Source: Salvelinus alpinus
Lineage: Eukaryota; Chordata; Actinopteri; Salmoniformes; Salmonidae
Assembly (NCBI RefSeq): GCF_045679555.1
Contig: NC_092091.1
Location: 12,239,918 to 12,303,917 of the forward strand
Length of the DNA stretch: 64,000 nucleotides
Reading direction: 5' to 3'
Part shown: positions 27,401 through 49,272 of the stretch, in pieces
Position numbering within the stretch: the first letter of the stretch is position 1
How the letters are laid out: the number at the start of each line of letters is the position of its first letter
Notes under the pieces: model-generated
Told to the model about the DNA's origin: nothing
Seen by the model: the letters and a program-made list of their open reading frames with translations, nothing else
Database searches by the model: none
Made by a program: the position numbers and the translations under genes

Positions 27401-27809
27401 TCGAGCCTTCCCCGTCGTCCTGAATGTATGACCGCTCCGGTGAATTGCCGTACACCCGAGAGCTTTTCCGTGGTGACCGGGACCCCTTCGTGAAAATAAC
27501 GCTACTGGGGGACTGAAGGTGAGACGGAGAACCGAATCCCTCTTCGTCCCATAGTTCCACATCACCACGTTCCCCAGTCCGATTCAGAGGGCTGCTGTGT
27601 TCGAGTCGTTTATTGACACTGTCCCGTAGCTCATGCATTGGAGAGTCCAGTTCTGTAAAGCCCGATTCTGCACCTGTGCTGTTGTTTCCTTCCTCAATCG
27701 GGTCATCCTCTTCATCGCTCGGTGCAAACTGTAACTTCTGACGTATTGGTCCGGCGTTTGGCGATGAACTTCCATGCCGACGACGGCAACTGTAACTCTG
27801 CATTTTCAT
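21480..27809 (-). CDS. wee1: Wee1-like protein kinase
   Basis: Nuclear kinase that phosphorylates Cdk1 on its inhibitory tyrosine and delays mitotic entry. Nine exons: 27809-27315, 26778-26567, 26131-26068, 25881-25709, 23527-23259, 23013-22826, 22705-22535, 22144-21999 and 21636-21480. They give 624 aa (human 646). Exon 1 ends in the vertebrate Wee1 signature [19 protein letters not shown] (147-165). Exon 2 has [12 protein letters not shown]. The glycine loop GCGEYG is at ~281-286, the ATP lysine (YAIK) at ~303, HMDIKPSN with Asp ~401 (Wee1 has HMD, not HRD), and DLG Asp ~440. The C-terminus NRSMSLTIY matches the family. It starts at 27809; a second ATG follows two codons later. Intron 4 carries a large nested transposon and intron 2 an 80-bp duplication. 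Confidence 0.97.
21926..21942. repeat. Poly-G tract
   Basis: An uninterrupted run of about 16-17 G in wee1 intron 8. A shorter one (about 12 G) lies near 21459, just past the stop codon. Both are likely unstable and may be miscounted in assembly. Confidence 0.9.
23735..25658 (+). mobile_element. Tc1-like relic split by a TTAA element
   Basis: The left end CTGAACAAAAATATAAACTC matches the terminal repeat of the family at 13552-14960. Sequence up to GAAGCTGATTAA (23901) resumes at 25319 with TTAAACAGCATGATCATTAC and runs to about 25658. No transposase core is left. Its end lies ~50 bp from wee1 exon 4. Confidence 0.75.
23902..25318. mobile_element. TTAA-target non-autonomous DNA element
   Basis: This 1417-bp element is flanked by TTAA at 23898-23901 and 25319-25322. 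Removing it restores the continuous Tc1 sequence GCTGATTAAACAGC. Its ends are short inverted repeats (CTTCTTATGG... and ...CCATAAG). No coding capacity is seen. Internal sequence includes repeated TTTATCGAACAAAAC blocks (24551 and 24958) and a near-terminal palindrome CCCGTTAACGGGAT. TTAA targeting suggests a piggyBac-like enzyme mobilised it. Confidence 0.8.
26321..26480. repeat. Perfect 80-bp tandem duplication
   Basis: Bases 26321-26400 are repeated immediately at 26401-26480, starting CAATCTGTGTGTACCGACAT, with no visible mismatch except the final base or so. It lies in wee1 intron 2. Confidence 0.95.
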
Positions 27810-28514
27810 TTAAAACCAGGCTATCGCTTTTTCAAAAAAAGTGGCTGTTTATAGCTAAAGGTGTAACGTTAACCAACTGTTAGCTAGCTAATCCGCGTAA
27901 TTACTATGCAACTACTGTAGTATGTATATATCACCGTAAAATAAATGTATGTAGCTTGTAATATCAAGTCAGTCGGCTAGCCACGCAGCAAAGTTGACGC
28001 TGCTACCTAGCAAACGAGAAGTATGGCAAAAAGTCAAACTTCCTCCGAAATCTCCCTTACGTTCAGCGAACACTTTCTCTTGTTGACGGGTCGCAAAATG
28101 TAACATACATCTCAAGCAAGTTTATGTTCATCTGATAAATTTGCTCCGAAGATGTGTCGCTAGCTATACAGTTAGCTAACCAGCTACACGCCCCTGCCGT
28201 GGTCACTCCTACTAGCTACAGCCAAGTTAGCTTAGGTACCGGAAAATGGCTGTGGCGCACTGCAACCCCTTGTCCAGAACCCAGCGCGAATAGAAAAACA
28301 TCAAATCCGTCGGGGTACCTAAAAAAAATAATCCGAAAAACTCGCAATAAAATGACTTGGTTATCTTAAAACGTTACAAACTAGAAAAGTGTATTTTCAC
28401 AACAAATCATTAGCTAGCTATGTTTACATACATTGATCAAACGAAACTCAGAGCATCCGTATCAAGCGCATGGTGAAGGGCTTCCCGCGACCGTTGGTCA
28501 GATGATCTACTCCT

Positions 28515-28615
28515 CAGCCAATTGGAGCGAACCATGCGCGTTTAAAAGATAGGCGTTCCAGTAGGTGCTACGTCATTTACATTCTCTTTTATGAAACGTC
28601 AATTTGGCGCGAATA
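28515..28615. promoter_or_regulatory. wee1: Candidate wee1 promoter elements
   Basis: Upstream of wee1 there are a consensus E2F site TTTGGCGCGAA (28603-28613), a CRE-like TACGTCA (28569-28575) and a CCAAT motif (AGCCAATTGG, about 28517). E2F and CCAAT sites fit a cell-cycle gene. The start codon is ~800 bp away, so an untranslated exon or a long 5' UTR is implied; the exact start site is not visible. Confidence 0.4.
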
Positions 28616-28993
28616 ATCATCTTTCATCAAGTTCCTAGCGAAGCAATCAAATTAAAAACCCGCTTAACAAGTATTTTTCAAGGCCGAAGTTTTTTTAAAA
28701 TAATTTCTGAAATTAATTAAATCAAAGTTTAATACCAGGCCATTATGAACTGATCGTAGACATACAATTGTCCATATACATATGGATCTGCATGCAATAG
28801 GCTATTAGCATGAATAATCATACATTATTGGAACTGATCTACCTTTCAAGTTTTATATGACCCATGTTTGGCATTAAAGATGGCATTTTACAGTTTAGAT
28901 ATAGCTCTGCATCTTAATTTAATATTCTCATACACACCTTGCCATAGGCTTTCAAGCATTAATTTCAATAAATCAGCAAGCTAAAATATTATA

Positions 28994-29030
28994 GATCATA
29001 AAAATATATATTATATATATTTTTATGATC
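28994..29030. repeat. 37-bp AT-rich palindrome
   Basis: GATCATAAAAATATATA is followed by its inverse around a single central base: two 18-bp arms. It may extrude as a cruciform and is in the wee1-znf143 spacer. Confidence 0.9.
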
Positions 29031-29189
29031 CGTCTCAAGATTGTGTCCACAACATTTAACTAATTGTGGTAGTTCTATGCATGTCTCAATACAACCGTAA
29101 GGTAATGGGACTACGGGGTTCATGATGTTCGGTCTTTCTCTGTTCCCCAAACAAACTTTATGTACACAGTATATTGTGTGATCAATCTT

Positions 29190-29195
29190 TTTATT
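29190..29195 (-). promoter_or_regulatory. znf143: Candidate distal poly(A) signal of znf143
   Basis: AATAAA on the minus strand beyond the Tc1 copy at 29346-30950. A nearer AATAAA lies at 31008-31013, 25 bp past the stop. Use of the distal one would put the whole transposon in the 3' UTR. Confidence 0.3.
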
Positions 29196-29307
29196 ACATT
29201 AAAAAAAAATGAGTTAGCTGTACATTGCAGTTGCACAATAGAAATAATCCTGTCCTCACCAATGGCTGAAGGAGCACATTAAATCCACATAGGACTCCAG
29301 TTATCAA

Positions 29308-30950
<1,643 letters not shown>

Positions 30951-31037
30951 TATACATACACACACACACACCATTATTGTAGAATCTAGAAAATAGTTTA
31001 GACACAATTTATTTTTTGCTATTAGTTAATTGTGGAG

Positions 31038-39999
<8,962 letters not shown>

Positions 40000-40565
40000 G
40001 TCTCAACCTAGTCAAACAAACAGGACAAAAAAAATACATGATTCAAGAGGTTGTCTCTGGTTCTGAATTTAGAGAAATGAATTTGAAAACATAAAATCTG
40101 AGAAGTTGAATACATGAAACTTTGGTCAATTTGAAATTATAGTTTTGTAAACTTGATACACAGATAAAAAAAAATTATATCTACCATGTTGAAACAGAAT
40201 ATATAAATATTGAATTTGGATTTTCAATTAAATTGAATTTTAAAACAATACAATGCTCAATTCAGTTTCAAATCATGAAATACAAGTTTAATTTAATTAT
40301 TAAATTTGTGCATAAAAAAAAGGGGCCTCACATTCACATCACTGTATTTTTTTTTGCATTCAAAATGCCTTATTTAAAAATGCAGTTGTGTTCATTGTCC
40401 GTAGCTAATGCCTGCCCATACCATAACCCCAACATGGAGCACTACGTTCAGCAAACCGCTCGCCCACACGACGCTATACACGTGGTCTGCGGTTGTGAGG
40501 CTGGTCAGACGCACTGCCAAATTCTCTAAAACGACATTGGAGGCGGCTTATGGTAGAGAAATTAA

Positions 40566-41640
40566 AAATGTTGTATTTGATACATTAGGATCCCCATTAG
40601 CCAACTCCAATGACAACAACAAAAAATTACACACTAAAAGACTTTTAGTTTACATACATTGAAGACTTTTTCAATTTACATACATTGAAAAACATGTGTG
40701 TGTGCATCTATCAGTTACACATACATGTCAGTACATAGACACAACAAGTAGATCACATGGGGGAAAGGCATTGTGCCGTGAGGAGTTGCTTTATTTGTTT
40801 TTTGAAACCAGGTTTGCTGTTCCCTTGCACTGTATAAGATGGGAGTTTCATGCACTAATTGTATTTATGTAACTAGGCAAGTCAGTTAAGAACAAATTCT
40901 TATTTTCAATAACGACCTAGGAACAGTGGGTTAACTGCCTTGTTCAGGGGCAGAACGACAGATTTGTACCTTGTCAGCTGGGGGAATGCCAGCCCAATGC
41001 TCTAACCACTAGGCTACCCTGCCGCCCCATAATGGCTCTGTATAATACTTACTGTACGTTTCCTTGAATTTGTTCTGGACCTGGGGACTGTGAAAAGACC
41101 CCTGGTGGCATGTCTGGTGGGGTGTGTATGTCAGTGCTGTGTGTAAGTTGACTACGCAAACAATTTGGAATTTCCAGCACATTAATGTTTCTTATAAAAC
41201 GAGAAGTGACGCAGTCTTTCGTCAACTCTTACCCAAGAGAGACTGGCATGCATAGTTTTAATATTAGCGCTCTGATTACAATGTAGAGCAAGACGTGTGG
41301 CTCTGTTCTGGGCCAGCTGCAGCATAACTAGGTCTTTCTTCGTAGCACTTGACCATATGACTGGACAATAATTAAGATACAAATAAAGCCTGCAGGACTT
41401 GCTTTGTGGAGTGTGGTGTCAAAAAAAGCAGAGCCTTTCCCCGTCTTTACAACCATTGAATCTATATGTTTTGACAATGACAGTTTACAATCTTAGGTAA
41501 CGCCAAGTAATTTAGTCTCCTCAACGTGTTCAACAGCCACACCGTTCATCACCAGATTCAGCTAAGTTCTAGAACTTAAGGAATGACTTGTACCAAAAAT
41601 AATGCCCTTAGTAGAGATGTTCAAGACCAGTTTATTACTG
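40566..41640 (-). mobile_element. LINE 3' fragment
   Basis: The minus strand encodes LNYCPVIWSSATKKDLVMLQ and LAQNRATRLALHCNQ, the C-terminal region of a teleost LINE polyprotein, with LSWVRVDERL following. A SINE (40860-41029) has landed in its 3' UTR. Confidence 0.75.
40860..41029 (-). mobile_element. HpaI-type salmonid SINE
   Basis: Reverse orientation: tail TAACTAGGCAAGTCAGTTAA, body GTGGGTTAACTGCCTTGTTC with the GTTAAC site, head CTCTAACCACTAGGCTACCC. Inserted in the LINE fragment. Confidence 0.9.
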
Positions 41641-41935
41641 GCACTAACATTAAATTCTCTGGCAACAGCTCTGGTGGACATTCCTGCAGACATATGTGGC
41701 ATTGTGTTGTGACAAAACTGCACATTTTAAAGAGTGGTCTCACTAACAGGGATATAAACAAATTTGTGCACAGAATGAGAGAGAAGCTTTTTGTGCGTAT
41801 GTAAAAGTTCTGTGATCTTCTATTTCAGCTACTGAAACATGGGACCGACACTTTACATGTTGCGTTTATATTTTTGTTCAGTGTACTATGTGCTAGATGC
41901 CTTGCTTAAGATTGATGATTTTAAAAAAATGATCC

Positions 41936-43215
41936 ACTGGGGCTGATATGCTGGATCCATTTTTGCTGCAGCTCTCTGCCACCCCGATTGCTGAATCATT
42001 AACCCATATTTTCAACCCAACGATTATATCTGGTACTATCCCCAAGGTTTGGAAGGCGGCCCATGTACTCCCCCTTCAAAAGGTGGTGACCCTTGTGACC
42101 TAAATAATTATTAAATCACTCTGCTCCTAAAATGTTCTTGCTTAGGTAAAATATTTGAATCTTTGATTAATTCTCAGCGAAGACCTTTCCTATTTTGAAA
42201 TGTAAATCAGTCTGCATCCCTAGTTATAAATGTGGTTAACTGTACAGATAAAAGGCAACATTGACAAGTCAATGACAAGGACAGCACAAAGGCTTTTCAT
42301 ACTGTTGATCACACACTGCAAATTCAAAGGCAGTCCTAAAATTGGCCTAGACCAGGCTGCATGTAAATGGTTTCAAAATGACTTGACAGATACACAATGA
42401 GGTCTAACTATCGATGGTGTTAAATCAGGTTTCCTGGATATTACAAAAGGTGTCCCACTGGTGTCGATTCTGGGTCCTGTGCCTTTTACTGCTTAAATAA
42501 CAATATCGACTTGTCTGTAAAAAATAACCTGCACTTGTATGCCGATGATACTGTTGTTTTTTATTTATTTATTTTTTATTTTACCGTTATTTTACCAGGT
42601 AAGTTGACTGAGAACATGTTCTCATTTGCAGCAACGACCTGGGGAATAGTTACAGGGGAGAGGAGGGGGATGAATGAGCCAATTGCAAACTTGTGTATGC
42701 TATTGCCCCCACAGGTGACCAGGCTCTATAGTCTGCCCTCATTGTATTACAGAAAAAAAACTTTATAGACCTGAAAATAGTACTGAATGCAGGTAAAACT
42801 AAGTATATGTTCTCTAGAGCACATAAAAATAACTATGATGATTTAAGCTTATGTACTTTGGATGGTGTCCATATTGATCGTGTCCCTGCTTAGAAATATC
42901 TGGACATATGGATAGATGAAATGCTGTCTTTTAAAAATAATATTGATGAGTTAGTTAAGAAGTTGAGAATAAAAATGGGCTTCTTCTATAGAAATAGGTC
43001 CTGCCTCTCGCTAAATATTAGAAAGCAGATTATTCAGTCAACATTCCTTATCGGTCCTAGACTGTGAATGTGTTTGTTTTTTATGACAGTGTTTTTCTTT
43101 CTGCTTGCATTTGTATTTACATTGTGTGTATTTTCTGCTATTCAGGGCTCATCTGTAAAAGAGACCTTGGTCACAGTATGACTCCCTGATAAAATAAAAG
43201 GTTAAATAAAATACA
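41936..43215 (+). mobile_element. LINE fragment, YADD-type reverse transcriptase
   Basis: Plus-strand pieces: LDPFLLQLSATPIAESLTHI, then SGTIPKVWKAAHVLPLQKGG, NLHLYADDTVVF at ~42525, and KYLDIWIDEMLSFK at ~42895. The 3' tail has GTAAAAGAGACCTTGGTC and GGTTAAATAAAATAC. A block at 42560-42695 (TTTTACCAGGTAAGTTGACT) interrupts the RT and is itself a dispersed salmonid repeat. Several frame breaks; inactive. Confidence 0.8.
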
Positions 43216-43857
43216 AAAAATATCTAGGGCGAAAAGAAGTAGCGACAGCCATTGACACTGTATACACAAAATATGACGATGCCTTTAAGTTATGCAACGC
43301 CACGCACATTTAAGTTACATTCCAAACAGTCCCTTCACAAGTCAGAATGTTGCATACACTTCATTTGAACTTACTCTACCAATTATCCATGTTGTTGGTC
43401 CTTCACTTGGTTGACATTTTAGACAAAATATCCCCAGGGAAGTGTTATTTACCCAACTTCAAAACGCTGGTCTCGGTGTGTGGCAATAAAGATGTGTTTG
43501 CTTGTGACCAAAGGCATGTGCACAAGATGGAAGCAAAGTCTGCAGGTGTTTACATGGTTTTGCACATGTACCAGGTGATATCAAGTTCAACGGCAGTATC
43601 GGTGTTATGATACTGATGATTTTTCACCACAGATGGAACTTTAGTTTCTACCGTTGTAGTTAGATGGAGCAGGCCTACCGCTCTATCTAGTGGTCTTATC
43701 AGGGACAACAGTTGTTGACAACTGTAGCATGGTAGCTAAGCCTAACCCTTTATGTTAATTTAATTCACCTAACCTACTGCGTTAGTTCTCCTAAACTGCC
43801 AAGTTAATTATTTTAACCTATTATGTAAACAACCCCTCTCTGGCAATAAATTATCAG

Positions 43858-44066
43858 TATCCTGAGTGGCGCAGTGGTCTAAGGCACTGTATCTCAGTGC
43901 AAGAGGCGTCACTACAGTCCCTGGTTCGAATCTAGGCTGTATCACATCCAGCCGTGATTGGGAGTTCCATAGGGCGGTGCACAATTGGCCCAGCGTCATC
44001 CGGGTTTCGCTGTCATTGCAAATCAGAATTTGCTCTTAACTGACTTACCTAGTTAAATAAAGATTA
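43858..44066 (+). mobile_element. tRNA-derived salmonid SINE
   Basis: Head GAGTGGCGCAGTGGTCTAAG with box-B-like GGTTCGAATCTAGG, body GCACAATTGGCCCAGCGTCA, tail CTAGTTAAATAAAGATTAAA. Same type as at 18226-18462. Confidence 0.9.
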
Positions 44067-44949
44067 AATGTAAAAAATGTATTAATCAACACACCAGTGA
44101 TCTAAAAAGTCAGGTAAGCAATACTTCACTGTGGATGTGTCTCAAAGACCAACCACACATACAACCTATAACAGAGTAAGTGCACATTTTATTTTATTCA
44201 GCATTCTGGCTTGTAAAGAAAACGTAGACGACTTTGAATTGCTATGTATATTAAGTATTGGTATACAAGTTTGATTTATTAGGCAACATACACTAACTTT
44301 ATTTGGTAAGATGACTTGCAAGACAGACGCGTTGTTACAAATGTTGCAACTTCTAAACTGGCACGTGCCAGAGCAGGAGAACTAGGAACGTTTTTCCCAA
44401 CCAGTACTAGGACCACTGAGGGTGTTTGGCCTATCCACAGCGGGTACTTCGACATGAGTCCATAGGCCTACTGGTAAAAATGCACATGAGGGAATACTCC
44501 GGGCAGAGAAATTCAGTTGGTGGTACAGTAACCTTAAAACGTTGGGAACAACTGAGTTAGAAGACTGCACACGAGTTAACGATACATAAAGCTAATCGGT
44601 GTTAACACAAACCGCAATTCCTCAAGTGATAGCCTAGCCTAAATTTGTTGAATTGGAGTTTCCCCAATAGGCTACATTGACTGTTACACAGCCAGCAGTG
44701 TAGCCTAACAATAATTCGTCGTTTCATAGCAACACTATAGTGGGTTACACACGTAGCTGATAATACACTTAGGCAACAAGACAATCTATTGGCTAGCTAA
44801 TTAATGTTAAGAATGATTGTTCTTTGACATCCAATTTTATTGTAAAGCAGGTTTCTCCCGTCCCTCATTTACAGTCCCTGTTGTAGTTCTTCTCAGAGAT
44901 GGCTGTGGGAATAATGCACACTGGGTAAAAACCAATTTATATACTAACC
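44067..44949. other. Unassigned spacer or znf143 5' intron
   Basis: No exon recognised. The adjoining stretch 43216-43857 is likewise empty. Confidence 0.3.
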
Positions 44950-44954
44950 TCCGC

Positions 44955-45145
44955 AATTTTCCAACAATCCCTCCGTTCGACCACCATGCATCAGTGCAGG
45001 AAACGTTATGAGAGCATTTGCACCCGGGAACATGTATAAAGAAAAGCCGTTGCAACAAAGACCAACCCCAATTGAATTACCACCATTCTATTGGTTGTCT
45101 AAAACTTAATGGCGGTCTTCCCATTGGCCACATACCAGCTAAACC
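44955..45145 (-). promoter_or_regulatory. znf143: Candidate znf143 promoter and untranslated first exon
   Basis: The znf143 start codon at 39999 follows an acceptor-like TTTGACTAG, so a 5' UTR exon is expected further right. At 44955-45050 the minus strand ends in GCGGAG followed by a donor-like GTTAGT. Just upstream are two CCAAT boxes (AACCAATAG near 45095; GGCCAATGGG near 45125) and an ATGGCGG YY1-like core (~45110). The combination suits a housekeeping promoter. Inference only. Confidence 0.35.
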
Positions 45146-45149
45146 TTCA

Positions 45150-45801
45150 CAATTTCAGGTAATATTTTCACTATACACGTTCATGGGCCCCTAGCAGGCG
45201 CCATTATGTGTATTGTTTGTGGCGTTTGACTATAAATGTTGTTTTTTAACGTTACAAAACGGTTGACGCTTTGCATTTTACGTAACATGTAACTAGATCG
45301 TTCTGAGCCCTTCTAATTTCTGTCTTATGTCATACAGCTGAGATCAAATTTGTCTGTAAATGTTCCATGTAAACAACATTTACTGTGAAATTTCGGGCAT
45401 CCATGTTGAAAACAAGGTTGTGTGGGAAAAAAATGGGGGTATGTGGGCAATGCAGTGAACTGAGCTCATGGTGGCGGAGTATTGATGCAGACATGATAAC
45501 GTGACCTTTATGCAAGCTTATTGTATATCTGACTTAATGAAGTAGAATTACCCTACAAAAGGTAACGTATAAGTTGGATATATAAGGGTGAGCAATCATT
45601 TGTAATTTATATAGTCTATTTTTAGGCCGTGGCTACAGAAACTGAGTTTTCGCCCACGCCTCGTCCTCCTCTAAGGAAAATATAATGTTACTTATTTTGT
45701 GTGTGTGAGAAATATCACAGATTAAGTTTATTTTTTTGTGGGGGGTCTTATTACGCTATAGACAAGTTACATTATAACAAATATTGTAGAAACTTCTTTG
45801 A
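45150..45801. other. Unassigned spacer
   Basis: No gene or named repeat recognised. The stretch 45991-46513 is also empty. Confidence 0.3.
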
Positions 45802-45990
45802 TGCGGCAGGTAGCCTAGTGGTTAGAGTGTTGTGCCAGTAACTGAAAGGTTGCTAGATCGAATCCCTGACCTGACGAGGTCAAAATCTTTCGCTCTGCCC
45901 CTGAACAAAGCAGTTAACCCACTGTTCCTAGGCCATCATTGTAAATAAGAATTTGTTCTTAACTGACTTGCCTAGTTCAATAAAATGTTA
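45802..45990 (+). mobile_element. HpaI-type salmonid SINE
   Basis: Head GGTAGCCTAGTGGTTAGAG, box-B-like GGTTGCTAGATCGAATCC, HpaI site in AGCAGTTAACCCACTG, tail GACTTGCCTAGTTCAATAAA. Full length. Confidence 0.92.
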
Positions 45991-47121
45991 TATAATATTG
46001 TAAATCAATTAGAAAAATAGACACATTTTTTTAATTGTATTTTTCCTTAAAGCTAATGATCGGGATCATTTTCTGCGCATGCGTTTTATCTAATATAGCT
46101 GCTGCTAAGTGTCAGTATATCCATAATCTTTGTTAACGCTGAGCTAACCAACGTCTTTTTCGGTTATTAAACAACTAATTGAACAACGTTGGTCCAATTA
46201 CTTGAATTCCATTTAGGTCAGGTTTTTTTGTGAGCCCAACCTGTGGTTTCTTTAGAGAGAAATCAGATCATTCACGAGAGAAATTAAGTCAAGTTTTAAT
46301 CCCGCATGTAAAGATGTGGACCTGACAGGACAATGGAATATTTTCCATGTTTTGTCAATTTAACATTGAAAATTTTTCACAGAGGGAATTTCCATGATTA
46401 AAAAGCTCTCATCATTCTGAACCATGATGATGTAGCCTATGTCTCTGCCTTATTTCTGAACAGCTGAAATAAAAACCCTGCATCTATTTGAACAAACATT
46501 CCAAAACAAACAGTGCATTTGAAAAGTTTACAGACCCCTTGACTTTTTCCATATTTTGTTATGCTACAGCCTTATTCTAAAATTGATTAAATTGTTTTCC
46601 CCACTCATCAATCTACACACAATACCCCATAATGACAAAGAAAAAACAACTGAAATATCACATAAGTATTCAGACCCTTTACGCAGTACTTTGTAGAAGC
46701 ACCTTTCAGCGATTACAGCCTTGAGTCTTCTTGGGTATGACGCTACAAGCTTGGCACACCTGTATTTAGGGAGTTTCACCCATTCTTCTCTGCAAATCCT
46801 CTCAAGTTATGTCAGGTTGGATGGGAAGCGTCGCTGCACAGCTATTTTCAGGTCTCTCCAGAGATGTTAGATCGGGTTCAAGTCCGGGCTCTGGCTGGGG
46901 CACTCAATGACATTCAGAGACTTGTCCCGAAGCCACTCCTGCGTTGTCTTGGCAGTGCGCTTAGGGTCGTTGTCCTGTTGGAAGGTGAACCTTCGCCCCA
47001 GTCTGAGGTCCTTAGCGCTCTGGAGCAGGTTTTCATCAATGATCTCTATACTTTGCTCCGTATATCTTTCCCTCAAGCCTGACTAGTCTCCCAGTCCCTG
47101 CCTCTGTAAAACATCCCCATA

Positions 47122-47318
47122 CAGGGGTGGGCAACTCCAGTCCTCGAGGGCCTGATTGGCATCACACTTTTTCTCCAAACCTAGCCAACACAGCTGATTA
47201 ATCAAATTACATTCTAAACTGAAGATCATGATTAGGTAATTATTAGAGACTGGTGTGTTAGCTGGGGCAAAACTCTGACACCAATCCAGCCCTCGAGGAC
47301 TGGAATTGCAAACCCCTG
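47122..47318. mobile_element. 197-bp MITE with CAGGGGTG ends
   Basis: CAGGGGTGGGCAACTCCAGT and the inverse of ATTGCAAACCCCTG form ~38-bp imperfect inverted repeats containing CCTCGAGG. CATA is found on both sides. The terminal CAGGGGTG type is common among non-autonomous hAT elements. Confidence 0.8.
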
Positions 47319-48171
47319 CATAGCATGATGATGCCACCACCATGCTTTACCGTACAGATTGTGCCAGGTTTATTCCAGACGTGACTCTTGTCATTCAGGC
47401 CAAAGAGTTCAATCTTGGTTTCATCAGACCAGAGAATCTTGTTTCTCATGGTCAGAGTCCTTTAGGTGCCTTTTGGCAAACTCCAAGCGGGCTGTCATGT
47501 GACTTTTACTGAGGAGTGGCTTTCGTCTGGCCACTCTACCATAAAGGCCTGATTGGTGGAGTGTTGCAGAGATGGTTATCCTTCTGGAAGGTTCTCCCAT
47601 CTCCACAGAGGAACTCTGGAGCTCTGTCAATGACCATTAGATTCTTGGTCACCTCCCTGACCAAGGCCCTTCTCCCACGATTGCTCAGTTTGGCCGGGCA
47701 GACAGCTCTAGGAAGAGTCTTGGTGGTTCCAAACTTCTTCTATTTATGAATGATAGAGGCCACTGTGTGCTTGGGGACATTCAATGCTGCATACATTTTT
47801 TGGCACCCTTCCCCAGATCTGTGCCGACACAATCCTGTCTCGGTGCTTTACGGACAATTGCTTTGACCTCATGGCTTGGTCTTTGCTCTGACATGCATTG
47901 TCAACTGTGGGACCTTATATAGACAGGTGTGTGCCTTTCCAAATCATGTCCAATCAATTGAATTTACCACAGGTGGACACCAATCAAGTTGTAGAAAACA
48001 ACTCAAGGATGATGAATGTAAACAATATGCACCTGAGCTCAATTTCGAGTCTCATAGCAAAGGTTCTGAATACTTATGTAAATTAGGTATTTCTGTTTTT
48101 AATTTTTTTATACATTTGCTAACATTTCTACAAACCTGTTTTCACTTTGTCATTATGGTGTACTGTGTGTA

Positions 48172-48902
48172 TGTAACCGATGTGAAATGGCTAGCTAGTT
48201 AGCGGTGGTGCGCATTTAATAGTGCTTCAATCGGTGACGTCACTCGCTCTGAGACCTTGAAGTAGTTGTTCCCCTTGCTCTGCAAGGGCCGCAGCTTTTG
48301 TGGCGCGATGGGTAATGATGCTTCGTGGGAGGTGTAAGAAATTGTATAAGATACTGGTAACTTGTTTTAACCACTTCTCAACATAAGCTATTCTTGGCAC
48401 AACATGCACCCATCCCCACTACTTTGTCAGACCCACACACACATCCCCTCCCCCATGAATAGGGCCTGTGAAAACAAACGCACATGCAGGATGCCTTAGG
48501 ATGTGACTAGGACAAAGAACTGTGTGAAAAGCCAATGGAATGTCGACATCAGGCCTAACAGGACTACCCACGACCCAGATCGACCAATCGGAAGGCCAGA
48601 CTTCAAGATCAACCTACTTTGCTAGTTGTCTATATAATCTGTATGTACTGTGTGGAGCGGCCTCTTCTCCGACGATTTCATAAGAATCAGACAGAAAGGA
48701 GCCGTGCACGCTTTTGCCTGATATCTTTACACTTGAATAAAACGGCCTTATTATAAAATTATCCACCTCGTCCTATGTCTCCACTTGTTCTCCTGTCTCA
48801 AGTAAACGTTTTATCAACAGAGGCAGTTGTTGATGTGTGCAGAGGGTCCCTGGTTCGAGCCCAGGTAGAGGCGAGGAGAGGGACGGAAGCTATACTGTTA
48901 CA
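48172..48902. mobile_element. Short inverted-repeat element with tRNA-like box B, split by an LTR
   Basis: Starts TGTAACCGATG and ends CTGTTACA. Without the inserted LTR it is about 240 bp. It contains TGGTTCGAGCCCAGG, like a tRNA B box, and GAAGTAGTTGTTCCCCTTGC. It sits in the right part of the Tc1 copy. Whether it is a SINE or a DNA element is unresolved. Confidence 0.6.
48333..48819. mobile_element. Fossil solo LTR
   Basis: A 487-bp block bounded by TG...CA (TGTAAGAAATTG ... TTTTATCAACA) with a 4-bp target duplication GAGG on both sides. It carries a TATA-like sequence at 48631 and AATAAA at 48736-48741, as expected of an LTR read on the plus strand. No internal region is present, so it is a solo LTR left by recombination. 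The family (ERV or gypsy-like) is not determined. It is younger than the element it interrupts. Confidence 0.75.
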
Positions 48903-49272
48903 TCTAGATTGATGAGGATTTTTTTTATTTTTTTATCCATTTTAAAATAAGGCTGTAACGTACATTTTTTGGGGGAAAAGCCAAGGGTTCTAAATACTTA
49001 CCTGGTAAAATAACAGATAAATATAAATAAAAAATATATAACTTTCCGAATGCATTGTATTTGAAAATACATGTATTTTAATTAAATCAATTAAAAAGTA
49101 TTTTATTATCCTAAAAATAATTAGTAATAGTGTTTTGTAATTTTTGCCCATTCCTGTGTGTTCCTCTGTTTCCTGATTGAGTATAGTAACAGTTGAATTT
49201 GCATACACGTAGGCTACAGTAAGTGTGAAGGTCTGTGTGTGAAAGTGAACAAATGCATGTGTTGTACTTGCA

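Larger units (their letters stand above)
40385..41885 (-). mobile_element. Tc1-like relic split by a LINE
   Basis: The left part (40385-40565, AATGCCTGCCCATACCATAA) and right part (41641-41885, ending TTTATATTTTTGTTCAGTG) both match the family at 13552-14960. Between them lies a LINE fragment. It lies in the 5' intron of znf143. Confidence 0.75.
46514..49056 (-). mobile_element. Tc1-like transposon with nested insertions
   Basis: Same family as 11431-13513. The left end reads TGCATTTGAAAAGTTTACAG, the right end TTTCCGAATGCATT. Minus-strand transposase pieces include [19 protein letters not shown] (~47570), [16 protein letters not shown] (~47435), [20 protein letters not shown] (~46980) and [11 protein letters not shown] (~46875). 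It is interrupted by a MITE (47122-47318), by an inverted-repeat element (48172-48902) that itself contains a solo LTR, and by a short AT-rich insert near 49000. Inactive. Confidence 0.88.

Noticed and set aside
45802-45880. tRNA-like sequence with A and B boxes
   Set aside because: Part of an HpaI SINE, as are the similar sites at 18226, 43858 and 52908.
48827-48870. tRNA gene near GGTTCGAGCCCAGG
   Set aside because: Only a B-box-like motif is present; it belongs to the short TGTAAC/GTTACA element.
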